A stretch of DNA of 47,394 nt from Candidatus Saccharimonadota bacterium (GCA_017459705.1 JAFUCJ010000002.1:1-47394), one strand, 5' to 3'; positions 1 to 7,327 are shown, counted from the stretch's first letter. Made by a program: numbers and translations. Notes: a model not told the origin generated them from the letters alone.

Positions 1-57
1 CTCTTTTATCGCTTCACCACGTTGCTTTTCTATTGATTTACCTTTACAATATGACAT
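1..57 (-). CDS. 5' end of an outward-reading gene of unknown function (partial)
   Basis: An ATG at 57 on the minus strand opens a frame that runs off the left end. The 19 visible residues are MSYCKGKSIEKQRGEAIKE, identical to the partial gene at the right end as far as both can be read. An SD sequence (AAAGGAG) lies 9 bases upstream of the ATG. The start is hydrophilic and basic with no signal peptide. Too little is visible to name a family. The two copies show that the genome carries at least two genes with this start and leader. Confidence 0.6.
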   Translation of the reverse strand, partial: MSYCKGKSIEKQRGEAIKE

Positions 58-141
58 AGGTAGGTTCTCCTTTATATTAGTTGTTGCTATTACTAGTGTA
101 AACGACCTACCTTTTTGTCGCAAAGGTATTGGACCTTAACG
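58..141 (-). promoter_or_regulatory. Leader of the outward gene with self-complementary start region
   Basis: Reading outward, AGGTAGGT (104-111) is perfectly complementary to ACCTACCT (58-65), which fills the space between the SD (AAAGGAG) and the ATG. Pairing would bury the start codon region. AGGTAGGT also sits in the loop of a small CGAC/GTCG hairpin, and a short AAGGT/ACCTT hairpin lies further upstream, so alternative folds are possible. Possible promoters are TTGCGA-17-TACACT or TTTACA-17-TAATAT. Regulation of initiation is inference; the complementarity is seen directly. Confidence 0.45.
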
Positions 142-147
142 CTACTA

Positions 148-176
148 TTGACTTTCATGCCAATATATGCTATAAT
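148..176 (+). promoter_or_regulatory. Consensus promoter of the left inward gene pair
   Basis: TTGACT (148-153), a 17 base spacer ending in TGC, and TATAAT (171-176). The same arrangement (TTGACT-17-TATAAT with a TGC extension) stands before the inward gene at the right end. The leader that follows has a small hairpin (CAGG-TT-CCC/GGG-CCTG) before the strong SD AGGAGGGG. Confidence 0.85.
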
Positions 177-223
177 GGAATTACAGGTTCCCACTGGGCC
201 TGATATTTTTAGGAGGGGTAAAA

Positions 224-901
224 ATGTACGTTAATTATTTGAGAGAGCACGAGGTCACCTTGGGTCAGGCGATGGACACCGCCACGATTTGCCGGCGTTT
301 CAACGTCGATCCGCGGGAGGCCGTCGAGGGTGATAGGCTGAGGCTGACCATGGATGGTGTAATTACCGCCCGCTCCGGTTATCAAAACCGAGAGAATCGG
401 GGCTCCATCCGTATCATCCTGCCGGTCCGGCGTCTGTACGTGGATGGCCATATCTGGCAGCCCTTCGCGGGGCTGATTACCAAAGGTTGGTCTGGCAGGA
501 GCTTCTGCATGGAGGCCCACAATGTCGCGACTCATGCGGCTGGCCTGCTGATGGTGACGGCGAACTACGGCATCGTCCCGGTGGCTGTCACGTTTGGCGG
601 CGTGCCGACGCTGGCGGTAACCGAGGACATGGACGCCGTGACGCATCTGGCGTTTTACGCAAACTGTGTCACGACTGGTTTTGCCGGCTTGCACAATTTC
701 GACCACGTCAAAATCGGCGACATCGAGATTGTGCTGATGCCATTAATGTGGGCGCTGGAGCTGATTGAGGCTCCTCGGCGCTCTGTCGTTGTCAATGGGC
801 GGACGATGGTGCTGCCTGTGTGGCACTCCGGGGACGACCGCAACAGCGATGGCAGCGATGACAACGATGGCAACCGCGTCTCCTCCGAGGATGACACCTG
901 A
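224..901 (+). CDS. Protein of unknown function with acidic Asp/Ser tail
   Basis: 225 residues. The start is fixed by a very strong SD (AGGAGGGG) 5 bases before the ATG and by a consensus promoter at 148-176. No signal peptide is evident; the body mixes beta-prone segments with a moderately hydrophobic middle (about residues 95-180), and the last 25 residues are rich in Asp, Ser and Asn. I do not recognise the family. Its TGA overlaps the ATG of the next gene (TGATG), so the two are translationally coupled and probably act together; the partner is a one-pass membrane protein. Base composition is visibly more GC-rich than the housekeeping genes, which fits an accessory origin. Confidence 0.75.
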   Translation: MYVNYLREHEVTLGQAMDTATICRRFNVDPREAVEGDRLRLTMDGVITARSGYQNRENRGSIRIILPVRRLYVDGHIWQPFAGLITKGWSGRSFCMEAHNVATHAAGLLMVTANYGIVPVAVTFGGVPTLAVTEDMDAVTHLAFYANCVTTGFAGLHNFDHVKIGDIEIVLMPLMWALELIEAPRRSVVVNGRTMVLPVWHSGDDRNSDGSDDNDGNRVSSEDDT

Positions 902-1221
902 TGGAGCACCTTAGTCAAACAGCTGGCCGAATCGTCGGCCGCATCATCGTCTGGGTCCGCAAGAGGGCCCGAGCCATCAAGCGTTGGTTCGTCCACCATG
1001 GACGGATTGGCGTCCTGGTGACGGTTGCCGCTTGCGTGCTTATGGCCGCCATCGTGACGGAGCTGCTTGTCGTCGGTATCACGGCGATCATCTCCGCTGG
1101 CGTTCCGTCCGACGACGAAATCTCCTTGGAGATTCAGCCGCCGCGCGAGGACGGCAAATGGGATCTCCGGCAGTATCCGGTTGAAAAGCCGGAAAAATAT
1201 GCCTGGAATCACCAGACGTAG
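901..1221 (+). CDS. Small single-pass membrane protein of unknown function
   Basis: 106 residues. It starts at the ATG overlapping the stop of the upstream gene by one base. The first 34 residues are strongly basic and amphipathic, followed by one hydrophobic segment (about 36-64) and a short polar, acidic tail. The many N-terminal Arg and Lys residues suggest that end stays inside and the tail is outside. No family is recognised. It is the last gene of a two-gene operon ended by the terminator at 1229-1253. Confidence 0.7.
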   Translation: MEHLSQTAGRIVGRIIVWVRKRARAIKRWFVHHGRIGVLVTVAACVLMAAIVTELLVVGITAIISAGVPSDDEISLEIQPPREDGKWDLRQYPVEKPEKYAWNHQT

Positions 1222-1228
1222 TACCTTC

Positions 1229-1256
1229 AAAACCCCAGCATCGCTGGGGTTTTCCT
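1229..1256 (+). terminator. Rho-independent terminator of the left operon
   Basis: An 11 bp perfect stem (1229-1239 with 1243-1253, core CCCCAGC/GCTGGGG) with a 3 base loop, ending in TTTT. Confidence 0.9.
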
Positions 1257-1288
1257 ATTATTGCGCCTCATGTTTTTTGCACGGTACC

Positions 1289-1335
1289 CCAAAGTTTGCT
1301 CAATGTTTTGCATAGCGCTCCAAAGTTTGCTCAAT
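1289..1335. repeat. Two copies of a 16 bp direct repeat
   Basis: CCAAAGTTTGCTCAAT occurs at 1289-1304 and again at 1320-1335, a 31 base period, between two convergent terminators. There are only two copies and no spacer series, so it is not a CRISPR array. Purpose unknown; it could be a duplication scar or a paired protein-binding site. Confidence 0.7.
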
Positions 1336-1340
1336 TCCAT

Positions 1341-1371
1341 AAAAAATACCCCCCGACTGGCTGCCGGGGGG
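1341..1371 (-). terminator. Terminator of the sigma4/alpha-CTD gene
   Basis: On the minus strand CCCCCCG pairs with CGGGGGG (1349-1355 with 1365-1371), followed by TATTTTTT. It lies 63 bases after the stop of the 1434-2429 gene and faces the terminator at 1229-1256. Confidence 0.88.
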
Positions 1372-1433
1372 AGTATATCTAGGTTAAAAGTGTTAATGTT
1401 TACATTGGTTTCACCCCTTATGATTGATGTTTC

Positions 1434-2429
1434 TCAGGCTGCTCTGAGCGAGAGACCGAGTCCTTCGAGTTCGATCTTCATGAGCTTGATATAGCTCTTA
1501 CCGAACCTCAACTTCCTGAGACCAGATTCGGTAAGAGCGACCAGCTCCCCGATGGTTTCGATGTGTGCCCTTCTCAGGGCATTCAGTACCCCGAGATCCT
1601 CGAAGATTTCGTCAACCTTGCGGCTGAGGATTTCTTCGCTAGCCTTTGCGACCTCACTTTCCGTCTTCTGGACCACGCCAACGGCGTTCAGCACGGAGTT
1701 CCACCTGGACTGCAGTTCCGCACACGCATTGTTTGCGCGGGTACAGGCAAGCTCGCTCTCGTGGAGTTTAACCTCGGCATCAGTCAACCGCTTACGTAAT
1801 GCAGTCGACTCATACTCGGCCCTGGCGAGTTCTTCCCTGAGACTCGCGATGGTCTCGTCGCGCTCTGTGATTGTTGCCTCACGCTGCATGATACCCTTCC
1901 GGTAGCCCTCGATCGCGCGCTCGATCTTCTTGGCGTCGGGCTTTTCCAGAGAGCGCAGCTTGGCTTCGAGGGCAGCGTTCTGCTTTTTCAGCTTGCCGTT
2001 CTCGACCAGCATCCTGCCGTTCCCCTCAATGACGTTGCGCATCTGAATCCCCATCGTATTGATAGTTGCTTTCATTGCGTAGACATCTTCTTTCGCGACA
2101 GCGAGATCGCTCAGCCGCCTTGCGGGGGACCTACCCCTGAGGAGTTCAATGCATTTCGCAATGATCCTAGAAGTCTGCCCCTCCCTCAGCTTAAAGCGTT
2201 TCGCGACGTCGCGCTGTGATTCGCGCACTCTGCCGCCGAGGCCATAACAGGAGAGGAAAATCTCCCTCATCGTCTCGTCAGGCAGGGTATCGTATACGAT
2301 TTTTACCACCTCGGGTTCAAGGTCCGGACTGATGCTAGCGCACCGGCCAGCGAGATCGTTCTCAAAGACCTTGTTAAAAACGTTCTCGCTGGGAGTGTTT
2401 TTGACAGAACCGCAATAGTTGGTTGTCAT
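1434..2429 (-). CDS. Putative transcription factor: sigma-region-4-like HTH, coiled coil, alpha-CTD-like domain
   Basis: 331 residues from the ATG at 2429, chosen because AGGAAGGAG stands 9 bases upstream; an in-frame ATG at 2486 has a poor SD. Residues about 48-98 read like sigma-70 region 4 (LPDETMREIFLSCYGLGG, then a helix-turn-helix ending ECIELLR-like as KCIELLR). Residues 140-265 are highly charged with heptad character, a long coiled coil. Residues 270-329 closely follow the RNA polymerase alpha C-terminal domain (VDEIFEDLGVLNALRR, IETIGELVALTE, LGLSLR). In the alignment the alpha-CTD DNA-contact Arg265 is Gly280, Asn268 is kept as Asn283, and Lys298-Ser299 are Ser312-Tyr313. The protein therefore joins two pieces of the transcription machinery, but its DNA contacts have changed. 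Regulation of transcription is inferred. It has a divergent promoter with palindromic sites on each side. Confidence 0.75.
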   Translation of the reverse strand: MTTNYCGSVKNTPSENVFNKVFENDLAGRCASISPDLEPEVVKIVYDTLPDETMREIFLSCYGLGGRVRESQRDVAKRFKLREGQTSRIIAKCIELLRGRSPARRLSDLAVAKEDVYAMKATINTMGIQMRNVIEGNGRMLVENGKLKKQNAALEAKLRSLEKPDAKKIERAIEGYRKGIMQREATITERDETIASLREELARAEYESTALRKRLTDAEVKLHESELACTRANNACAELQSRWNSVLNAVGVVQKTESEVAKASEEILSRKVDEIFEDLGVLNALRRAHIETIGELVALTESGLRKLRFGKSYIKLMKIELEGLGLSLRAA

Positions 2430-2556
2430 GCTCGGAAACTCCTTCCTATTCTCATTGTTTTTTGAGCGGATTTTCGCTAAATGCATGTTTCGGCTTTCTT
2501 CAAGAGTTTCACTTGGTCATCAGTATCACTTCCTTCCTAGATATTTCAAAATACGA

Positions 2557-2639
2557 GAGCGTACGCTCCATTTCTCTATTATAGCACATAATACTTGAAA
2601 AGTCAATGTAAAAATGCTATAATTGTAAAGGCTAAGCCT
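2557..2639. promoter_or_regulatory. Overlapping divergent promoters with two palindromic operators
   Basis: Minus strand: TTGACT (2601-2606), 17 bases, TATAAT (2578-2583). Plus strand: TTGAAA (2595-2600), 17 bases, TATAAT (2618-2623). The two -35 boxes abut in a TTGAAAAGTCAA block. Just downstream of each predicted start lies a palindrome: GAGCGTACGCTC (2557-2568) on the minus side and AGGCTAAGCCT (2629-2639) on the plus side. The layout suggests mutual or autogenous control; which protein binds is unknown. Further down the minus leader, a good SD (GGAAGGAAG) precedes a three-codon reading frame, ATG ACC AAG TGA, that could be a tiny upstream ORF. Confidence 0.75.
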
Positions 2640-2668
2640 AATCTTGTACTTTAAAGGAGTTGAAAAAT

Positions 2669-3106
2669 GTGAAAAAGCAAAAAGTCACTCGTCAGCCTAG
2701 CGCCGCTAAAAATAGCCGCTTTGCCAAGCGCAGCGCTCCGACGAGTAAGAACCATGATCCGGACATCAGGCAACAGATCAGTATATTACATAAGGCTAGC
2801 GCCAAATGGCGCGACCCAGAGAGTATCACTATGGAAGATGCTCCGCTGTATCTTTCGGTCGCCAATATGCAGTTGTGCTCACTGGTGAATTTTGCAACCA
2901 TTTACGAGCAGGCGGCAAAGACGGAAGATTTACCGCAGGAGATCGCGGAGATTTTCCGCAATTTCTCCGACTCGATGCACTCGATCGCCTTCTGCCTTGA
3001 CGATGCTCTATCGCATGTAGCGTGCGCATACAGGCTCGGTTGGTGGCCGGTCTACACGTACGAGGATGAACTGACTACTGCGCTAGATGAAAAAGATCAC
3101 GCCTGA
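2669..3106 (+). CDS. Small helical protein of unknown function with basic N-terminus
   Basis: 145 residues if it starts at the GTG at 2669, which has AAAGGAG 9 bases upstream; the TTG at 2660 touches the SD and is unlikely. The first 30 residues are Lys/Arg/Ser-rich and look disordered or nucleic-acid binding; the rest is predicted mostly helical, with a hydrophobic stretch around residues 60-125. No family is recognised. It is transcribed divergently from the sigma4/alpha-CTD gene through overlapping promoters, so it may be its regulatory target or partner. Confidence 0.7.
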   Translation: MKKQKVTRQPSAAKNSRFAKRSAPTSKNHDPDIRQQISILHKASAKWRDPESITMEDAPLYLSVANMQLCSLVNFATIYEQAAKTEDLPQEIAEIFRNFSDSMHSIAFCLDDALSHVACAYRLGWWPVYTYEDELTTALDEKDHA

Positions 3107-3169
3107 GTTGCAGTTGTAAAGCGACTTAGGCTTCGCATCCGGAACATGATGCGTGCTTTTCTCCAACCC

Positions 3170-3197
3170 AAATCCCCCGATTGCTCGGGGGATTTTT
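3170..3197 (+). terminator. Terminator after the 2669 gene
   Basis: AAATCCCCCGA (3170-3180) pairs with TCGGGGGATTT (3185-3195) around a TTGC loop, followed by TTTTT. It also lies 20 bases past the fusA stop on the other strand, where it has fewer trailing Ts and would work less well. Confidence 0.9.
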
Positions 3198-3216
3198 GTA
3201 GAGTGTCTTAGACGGC

Positions 3217-5316
3217 TTACTTCGCGTTGCGCTTTTCGATAATCTCGGCGGCTACGTTCGGTGGTACTTCCTCGTATCCGAAGAGTTCCATTGACGAAGC
3301 TGCACGACCCTGGGTCATACCGCGAAGGTCGCCGGTGTAACCGAACAGGTTTGCGAGCGGGCAGAACGCCTTGATTAGCTTGGCGCCACCGTTCAAATCT
3401 TCCATCTCATCGATGCGACCTCGGCGAGAGTTGATGTCGCCGATAACGTCACCCATGAACTCCTCCGGAGTGGTGATTTCCATTTTCATCACCGGCTCGA
3501 GTAGTACTGGGTTGGCTTTCTTGATACCCTCGCGAGTAGCCAGCGCACCTGCGAGCGTAAAGGCAAGCTCGGACGAGTCGACGTCGTGGTATGAACCATC
3601 ATAGAGCGTGGCTTTGACGTCGACTACCGGATATCCGGCAATCACGCCACCAGCCAAAGTGTCTTCGATACCTTTCTGGACTGGTTTGCGGTACTCTTGT
3701 GGCACTACGCCGCCCTTGATCATGTCAATAAACTCAAAGCCCTTCCCCGGCTCATTCGGCTCAAACTTCACCCATACGTCACCATACTGACCGCGACCAC
3801 CAGACTGCTTGATATGCTTACCTTGCGCTTCGGCGGTGCCACGGATAGTCTCGCGATACGCTACTTGTGGGGCGCCAGTATTCGCCTCGACGTTGTGCTC
3901 GCGCTTCAAGCGGTCGATAATGATTTCAAGATGCAACTCGCCCATACCAGAAATAATAGTCTGACCAGTTTCTTCGTCGGTGTGAACGCGGAAAGTCGGG
4001 TCCTCTTCGGCGAGCTTGGCTAGACCGAGGCCCATTTTCTCTTGGTCGGCCTTTGTCTTTGGCTCCACCGCAATCGATACTGGTGGATCTGGGAACTCGA
4101 TTGATTCGAGCAAAATCGGATGTGCTGGGCTACAAAGTGTCGTACCAGTAGTGACATTTTTGAGACCAACCACCGCGGCGATATCGCCGGCGCCGATTTC
4201 TGCGATGTCCTTGCGGTCGTTGGCGTGCATCCGGACCAAGCGGCCGATGCGTTCCTTGTCACCCGTTGACGCGTTGAGTACGGTGTCGCCAGATTTGAGT
4301 TTGCCGGCATACACGCGGATAAAGATTAGCTTACCGACGAATGGATCCGTCGCAATCTTGAATGCTAGCGCTGTGAGTGGCTCAGAATCGTCTGCCTTGC
4401 GGACAATCTGGTCGCCAGTCTTCGGATCGGTGCCCACGGTTTGTCCCTGGTCACGGTCGAGCGGGGATGGTAGATAGTCAGTCATGAGGTCGAGAACTTT
4501 CTCAACAATCACGCCACGGCCGTCGCCGCCAGTCACCAAGAAGAAATCACCGTCAAGCACGCGCTTTCTGAGAGCGGCTTTCAGCTCAATCTCGGTGATA
4601 GCTTCCTCGCCTTGCGAGAAATACTTGTCCATCAGGGCCTCGTCAGCCTGGACGGCTTCCTCTATCAGCATTGAACGAGCGTTCTTGGCTTTTTCAAGCA
4701 TGTCAGCTGGAATCTCGCCGACGGTCAATTCGTGGTCAGCGTAATCCTTGTAGGTGTAAGCCTTCATATCGACGAGGTCGACCACGCCGCAGATGTCCTT
4801 CTCGAAGCCAATCGGCAAATGAATCGCCACGGCGTTCTTGGAGAGTCGTTTGTGAATCGAGTCAAGCGACTTGTAGAAATCGCCACCGATTTGATTGATT
4901 TTGTTGACGAAACAAATGCGCGGGATACCGTACTTGGTAGCCTGACGCCACACGGTCTCAGACTGCGCCTCGACGCCCATTTTGCCGTCGAATACCACTA
5001 CGGCGCCATCAAGCACGCGAAGCGAACGCTCGACCTCAGCGGTGAAATCGATGTGACCCGGGGTATCGATAATGTTAATTTGATGATGTTTCCAGTACAC
5101 AGTCACGGCCGCGGAAGTAATAGTGATGCCGCGTTCCTTTTCCTGCTCCATCCAGTCAGTGTCAGCGCCACCGGTGCCGCCTTTCACGAGGTCAATTTTA
5201 TGTTTCAACCCAGTGCGGTACAGAATCGCCTCAGAGGTCGTGGTCTTGCCGGCATCGATATGCGCGATGATACCAATATTGCGCATCTTTGCCAAGTCAT
5301 TGATTTCAGTAGCCAT
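3217..5316 (-). CDS. fusA: Elongation factor G
   Basis: 699 residues, normal length. EF-G is the GTPase that moves tRNA and mRNA through the ribosome. Visible motifs are the P-loop AHIDAGKT (18-25), the switch region with RGITITSAA, DTPGH (84-88), and domains II-V ending in the usual FGYEEVP region. The guanine-specificity motif is odd: residues 138-141 read NKIN where EF-G normally has NKxD; the codon is AAT. The ATG at 5316 has the SD AAGGAG. The gene stands alone, not beside rpsL-rpsG (42.8-43.7 kb) as in the classical str operon. Confidence 0.97.
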   Translation of the reverse strand: MATEINDLAKMRNIGIIAHIDAGKTTTSEAILYRTGLKHKIDLVKGGTGGADTDWMEQEKERGITITSAAVTVYWKHHQINIIDTPGHIDFTAEVERSLRVLDGAVVVFDGKMGVEAQSETVWRQATKYGIPRICFVNKINQIGGDFYKSLDSIHKRLSKNAVAIHLPIGFEKDICGVVDLVDMKAYTYKDYADHELTVGEIPADMLEKAKNARSMLIEEAVQADEALMDKYFSQGEEAITEIELKAALRKRVLDGDFFLVTGGDGRGVIVEKVLDLMTDYLPSPLDRDQGQTVGTDPKTGDQIVRKADDSEPLTALAFKIATDPFVGKLIFIRVYAGKLKSGDTVLNASTGDKERIGRLVRMHANDRKDIAEIGAGDIAAVVGLKNVTTGTTLCSPAHPILLESIEFPDPPVSIAVEPKTKADQEKMGLGLAKLAEEDPTFRVHTDEETGQTIISGMGELHLEIIIDRLKREHNVEANTGAPQVAYRETIRGTAEAQGKHIKQSGGRGQYGDVWVKFEPNEPGKGFEFIDMIKGGVVPQEYRKPVQKGIEDTLAGGVIAGYPVVDVKATLYDGSYHDVDSSELAFTLAGALATREGIKKANPVLLEPVMKMEITTPEEFMGDVIGDINSRRGRIDEMEDLNGGAKLIKAFCPLANLFGYTGDLRGMTQGRAASSMELFGYEEVPPNVAAEIIEKRNAK

Positions 5317-5407
5317 ATGCTCCTTCTTTACTTATTATTTCTGATTTTCGAGCTCCACACTCAAAAACAAGTCAGATTTTCTCCTATTGTATCATAAAAA
5401 AATACAA

Positions 5408-5468
5408 AAATAAAGCCCCTTTCGAGGCTTTATTTCTCCATTATAGCATATTTTATGCGAAATGTCAA
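5408..5468 (-). promoter_or_regulatory. fusA upstream promoter followed directly by a terminator-like hairpin
   Basis: On the minus strand TTGACA (5463-5468), 17 bases, TATAAT (5440-5445): a perfect consensus. Transcription should begin near 5433, inside a 10 bp hairpin AAATAAAGCC/GGCTTTATTT (5408-5435) followed by TTGTATTTTTTT. So this transcript starts with a terminator-like stem-loop. A second, weaker promoter (TGATACAAT, about 5388-5396) follows before fusA. The hairpin may instead serve the gatB operon, whose stop is at 5478. An attenuator or a stabilising 5' stem are both possible. Confidence 0.7.
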
Positions 5469-5477
5469 GCGGCGCTG

Positions 5478-6896
5478 CTATTTTAGCTTCTCTCGTAGAA
5501 TCTTTTGAACGGCACTCGGGTTGGCTTTGCCTTTTGATTCTTTCATGACTTGTCCGACGAGGAATCCGAGCACCTTTTCCTCTCCGTTTCGGAAATCCGC
5601 CTGCGCTTTGGCTGTTTCAGGCTTTGCCAGTACGGCGTCCACAATCGCTTCGAGTGCTCCGAGGTCGTTCTCTTGGATTAGTCCCAATTCCTTGGCGATT
5701 TGCCCCGCCCCGCGACCTCTCATCTGTGGGTCAAATAGGTGCAGGAATACTTCCTTGGTTGCCGTAGATGACAACTCGCCGCCGGCGTTCATCTTGGCAA
5801 GTTCTGCTAAATCCTTGCCGCTCGGCAAATCGTTCAGATATTCCGCACTCTTCTCCTCGGCCAGTAGCACCGAAGTAAACAGATTGGCGATAAGTTTAAT
5901 GGCTTTTTTGTCAGCTGAAAGCTCGGATAGTTTAGTCATCAGTTCCGGATAGTCCAGCAGGATTTCAAGTGTATCATGCGGAATAATCTCGCCGAACTTC
6001 GTCCGGTAATCAGCAGGCATCAGCGGCAATTTCGCGGACTCCGCGGCAATAAACTCATCAGACAGATGAATCGGTGGCAAATCTGGCTCCGGCATATAAC
6101 GATAATCCGCCGCCACTTCCTTTGAACGTTGCGGACTAGTCTCACCTGTCGCGTCACTCCACCCGAGAGTTTGTTGCACGACTTTGTCGCCAGCATCTAG
6201 CAAACGCGTCTGTCGTTTGATTTCGTACTCGACGGCGCGTTCCACGCTCCTAAAAGAGTTGAGGTTTTTTACCTCGGTCCTAGTGCCGAGTTTGTCCGAG
6301 CCTTCCGGCGCCAGCGAGGTGTTAATGTCAAAACGCATATTGCCATTGTATAGGTCGCCGTACGTCACACCTGCAAATCGCATCAATCTCCATAGCTCGC
6401 GGCAATAATCATGCGCATCTCGCGCCGAGTGAATGTCTGGCATTGAGACAATCTCGATGAGCGGCGTGTCGACTCGGTTCAGATCCACCAGCGAATATGT
6501 GTCAAAGTGTGTTAACTTTCCAGCGTCGCCTTCAAGGTGAGCATGTTCGATTCGGACTTTCGTACCACTCGGTAGTTCCACATAACCCGCCCCGATGATT
6601 GGGTGGTAAAATTGCGTGATTTGGTAGCCCTTCGGCGAATCTGGGTAGAAATAATGCTTGCGATCGAAACGCGAGTAGGCGTTTATCTCGCAATTCATCG
6701 CCCGACCAGCGAGAATCGCCATTTTTATAGCCTCGCCGTTAAGTCTAGGCAACATCCCCGGCAAAGCATAATCAACCGGTGATACGCAAGAATTCGGTTC
6801 TTTGCCCCGAGCGTCATTGTCGACCTCGGAGAATAGTTTGGTCTTGGTTTTTAGTTGCACATGGCACTCAATGCCGATAGTTGGGATGTATTTCAT
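5478..6896 (-). CDS. gatB: Asp/Glu-tRNA amidotransferase subunit B
   Basis: 472 residues, normal length. GatB binds and activates misacylated Glu-tRNA(Gln) or Asp-tRNA(Asn) within the GatCAB complex. The N-terminus IGIECHVQLKTKTKLFSEV, the SRFDRKHYFYPDSPKGYQITQ block and the YRYMPEPDLPP block are diagnostic; the C-terminal YqeY-like tail ends with the usual NPSAVQKILREKL. Its ATG overlaps the stop of the upstream gene (TAATG), so translation is coupled. It is the last gene of the gatC-gatA-x-gatB operon. Confidence 0.97.
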   Translation of the reverse strand: MKYIPTIGIECHVQLKTKTKLFSEVDNDARGKEPNSCVSPVDYALPGMLPRLNGEAIKMAILAGRAMNCEINAYSRFDRKHYFYPDSPKGYQITQFYHPIIGAGYVELPSGTKVRIEHAHLEGDAGKLTHFDTYSLVDLNRVDTPLIEIVSMPDIHSARDAHDYCRELWRLMRFAGVTYGDLYNGNMRFDINTSLAPEGSDKLGTRTEVKNLNSFRSVERAVEYEIKRQTRLLDAGDKVVQQTLGWSDATGETSPQRSKEVAADYRYMPEPDLPPIHLSDEFIAAESAKLPLMPADYRTKFGEIIPHDTLEILLDYPELMTKLSELSADKKAIKLIANLFTSVLLAEEKSAEYLNDLPSGKDLAELAKMNAGGELSSTATKEVFLHLFDPQMRGRGAGQIAKELGLIQENDLGALEAIVDAVLAKPETAKAQADFRNGEEKVLGFLVGQVMKESKGKANPSAVQKILREKLK

Positions 6897-7315
6897 TAGA
6901 TGGCTCCTAAATCTTTTAATGCCTGTTTATAAATCGAAAGAGCGTTTGACGCCTGCTTGTACGACAATTCTAGGTCGTCTTCGTGTGCGATGACGTTACG
7001 CAACTTGTGCGCTCGCCACACCGCGTTCTTGTCAGAGAACCTGTCGTCACATTTTTTCAATCTGTCGCCCATGGTTTTGCCAGGTACGCCCATCTCAATC
7101 AAGGCGCGGTCGAGCAGTTTATCGCCATTGATTAGCGTCATCGACCAAGTCGCTGGGTTGCTTTGGCTCAAATGATTCTCGATTTTGAGAAACCGTGTCT
7201 GATATTCCTCGACGTTGAACTTATGCGTGCGCTTCTTGGTTAGCATCATAGCGACGATCATCAGCGCTGCAATAATGATTACCGCGATGATGAAAGTGAT
7301 TACGCCGCCGTCCAT
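6896..7315 (-). CDS. Membrane-anchored HEPN-like protein in the gat operon
   Basis: 139 residues. One N-terminal membrane segment (about 5-25) is followed by a basic stretch and a helical cytoplasmic domain. Residues 106-111 read RNVIAH, the Rx4H motif with an Asn after the Arg that marks many HEPN-domain ribonucleases and nucleotide-binding proteins; the preceding WRAHKL and following E fit as well. The gene lies between gatA and gatB in one operon, with SD GGAGG, and overlaps gatB by one base. Assignment to HEPN is from the motif only; RNase activity and any link to tRNA amidation are inference. Confidence 0.65.
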   Translation of the reverse strand: MDGGVITFIIAVIIIAALMIVAMMLTKKRTHKFNVEEYQTRFLKIENHLSQSNPATWSMTLINGDKLLDRALIEMGVPGKTMGDRLKKCDDRFSDKNAVWRAHKLRNVIAHEDDLELSYKQASNALSIYKQALKDLGAI

Positions 7316-7327
7316 ATCGCCTCCGTA

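Larger units (their letters stand above)
1..141. repeat. Left copy of a 140 bp inverted repeat shared with the right end
   Basis: Bases 2-141 are the exact reverse complement of 47255-47394. The match runs to the edge of the window on both sides, and inside it stops sharply, although related promoter sequence continues for about 35 more bases. The repeat holds the start of an outward-reading gene and its leader. A perfect repeat of this length reaching both contig ends is what an assembler leaves when it stops at a sequence present more than once, so it is more likely a multi-copy gene module than a transposon terminal repeat. Which of the two it is cannot be settled from this window. Confidence 0.9.

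Noticed and set aside
209-706. Minus-strand frame opposite the first inward gene
   Set aside because: The plus strand has a consensus promoter, strong SD and coupled partner; the minus frame has none.
4732-5397. Long open frame (221 codons) antisense to fusA
   Set aside because: Shadow of the highly conserved fusA coding strand; no SD and no family pattern.
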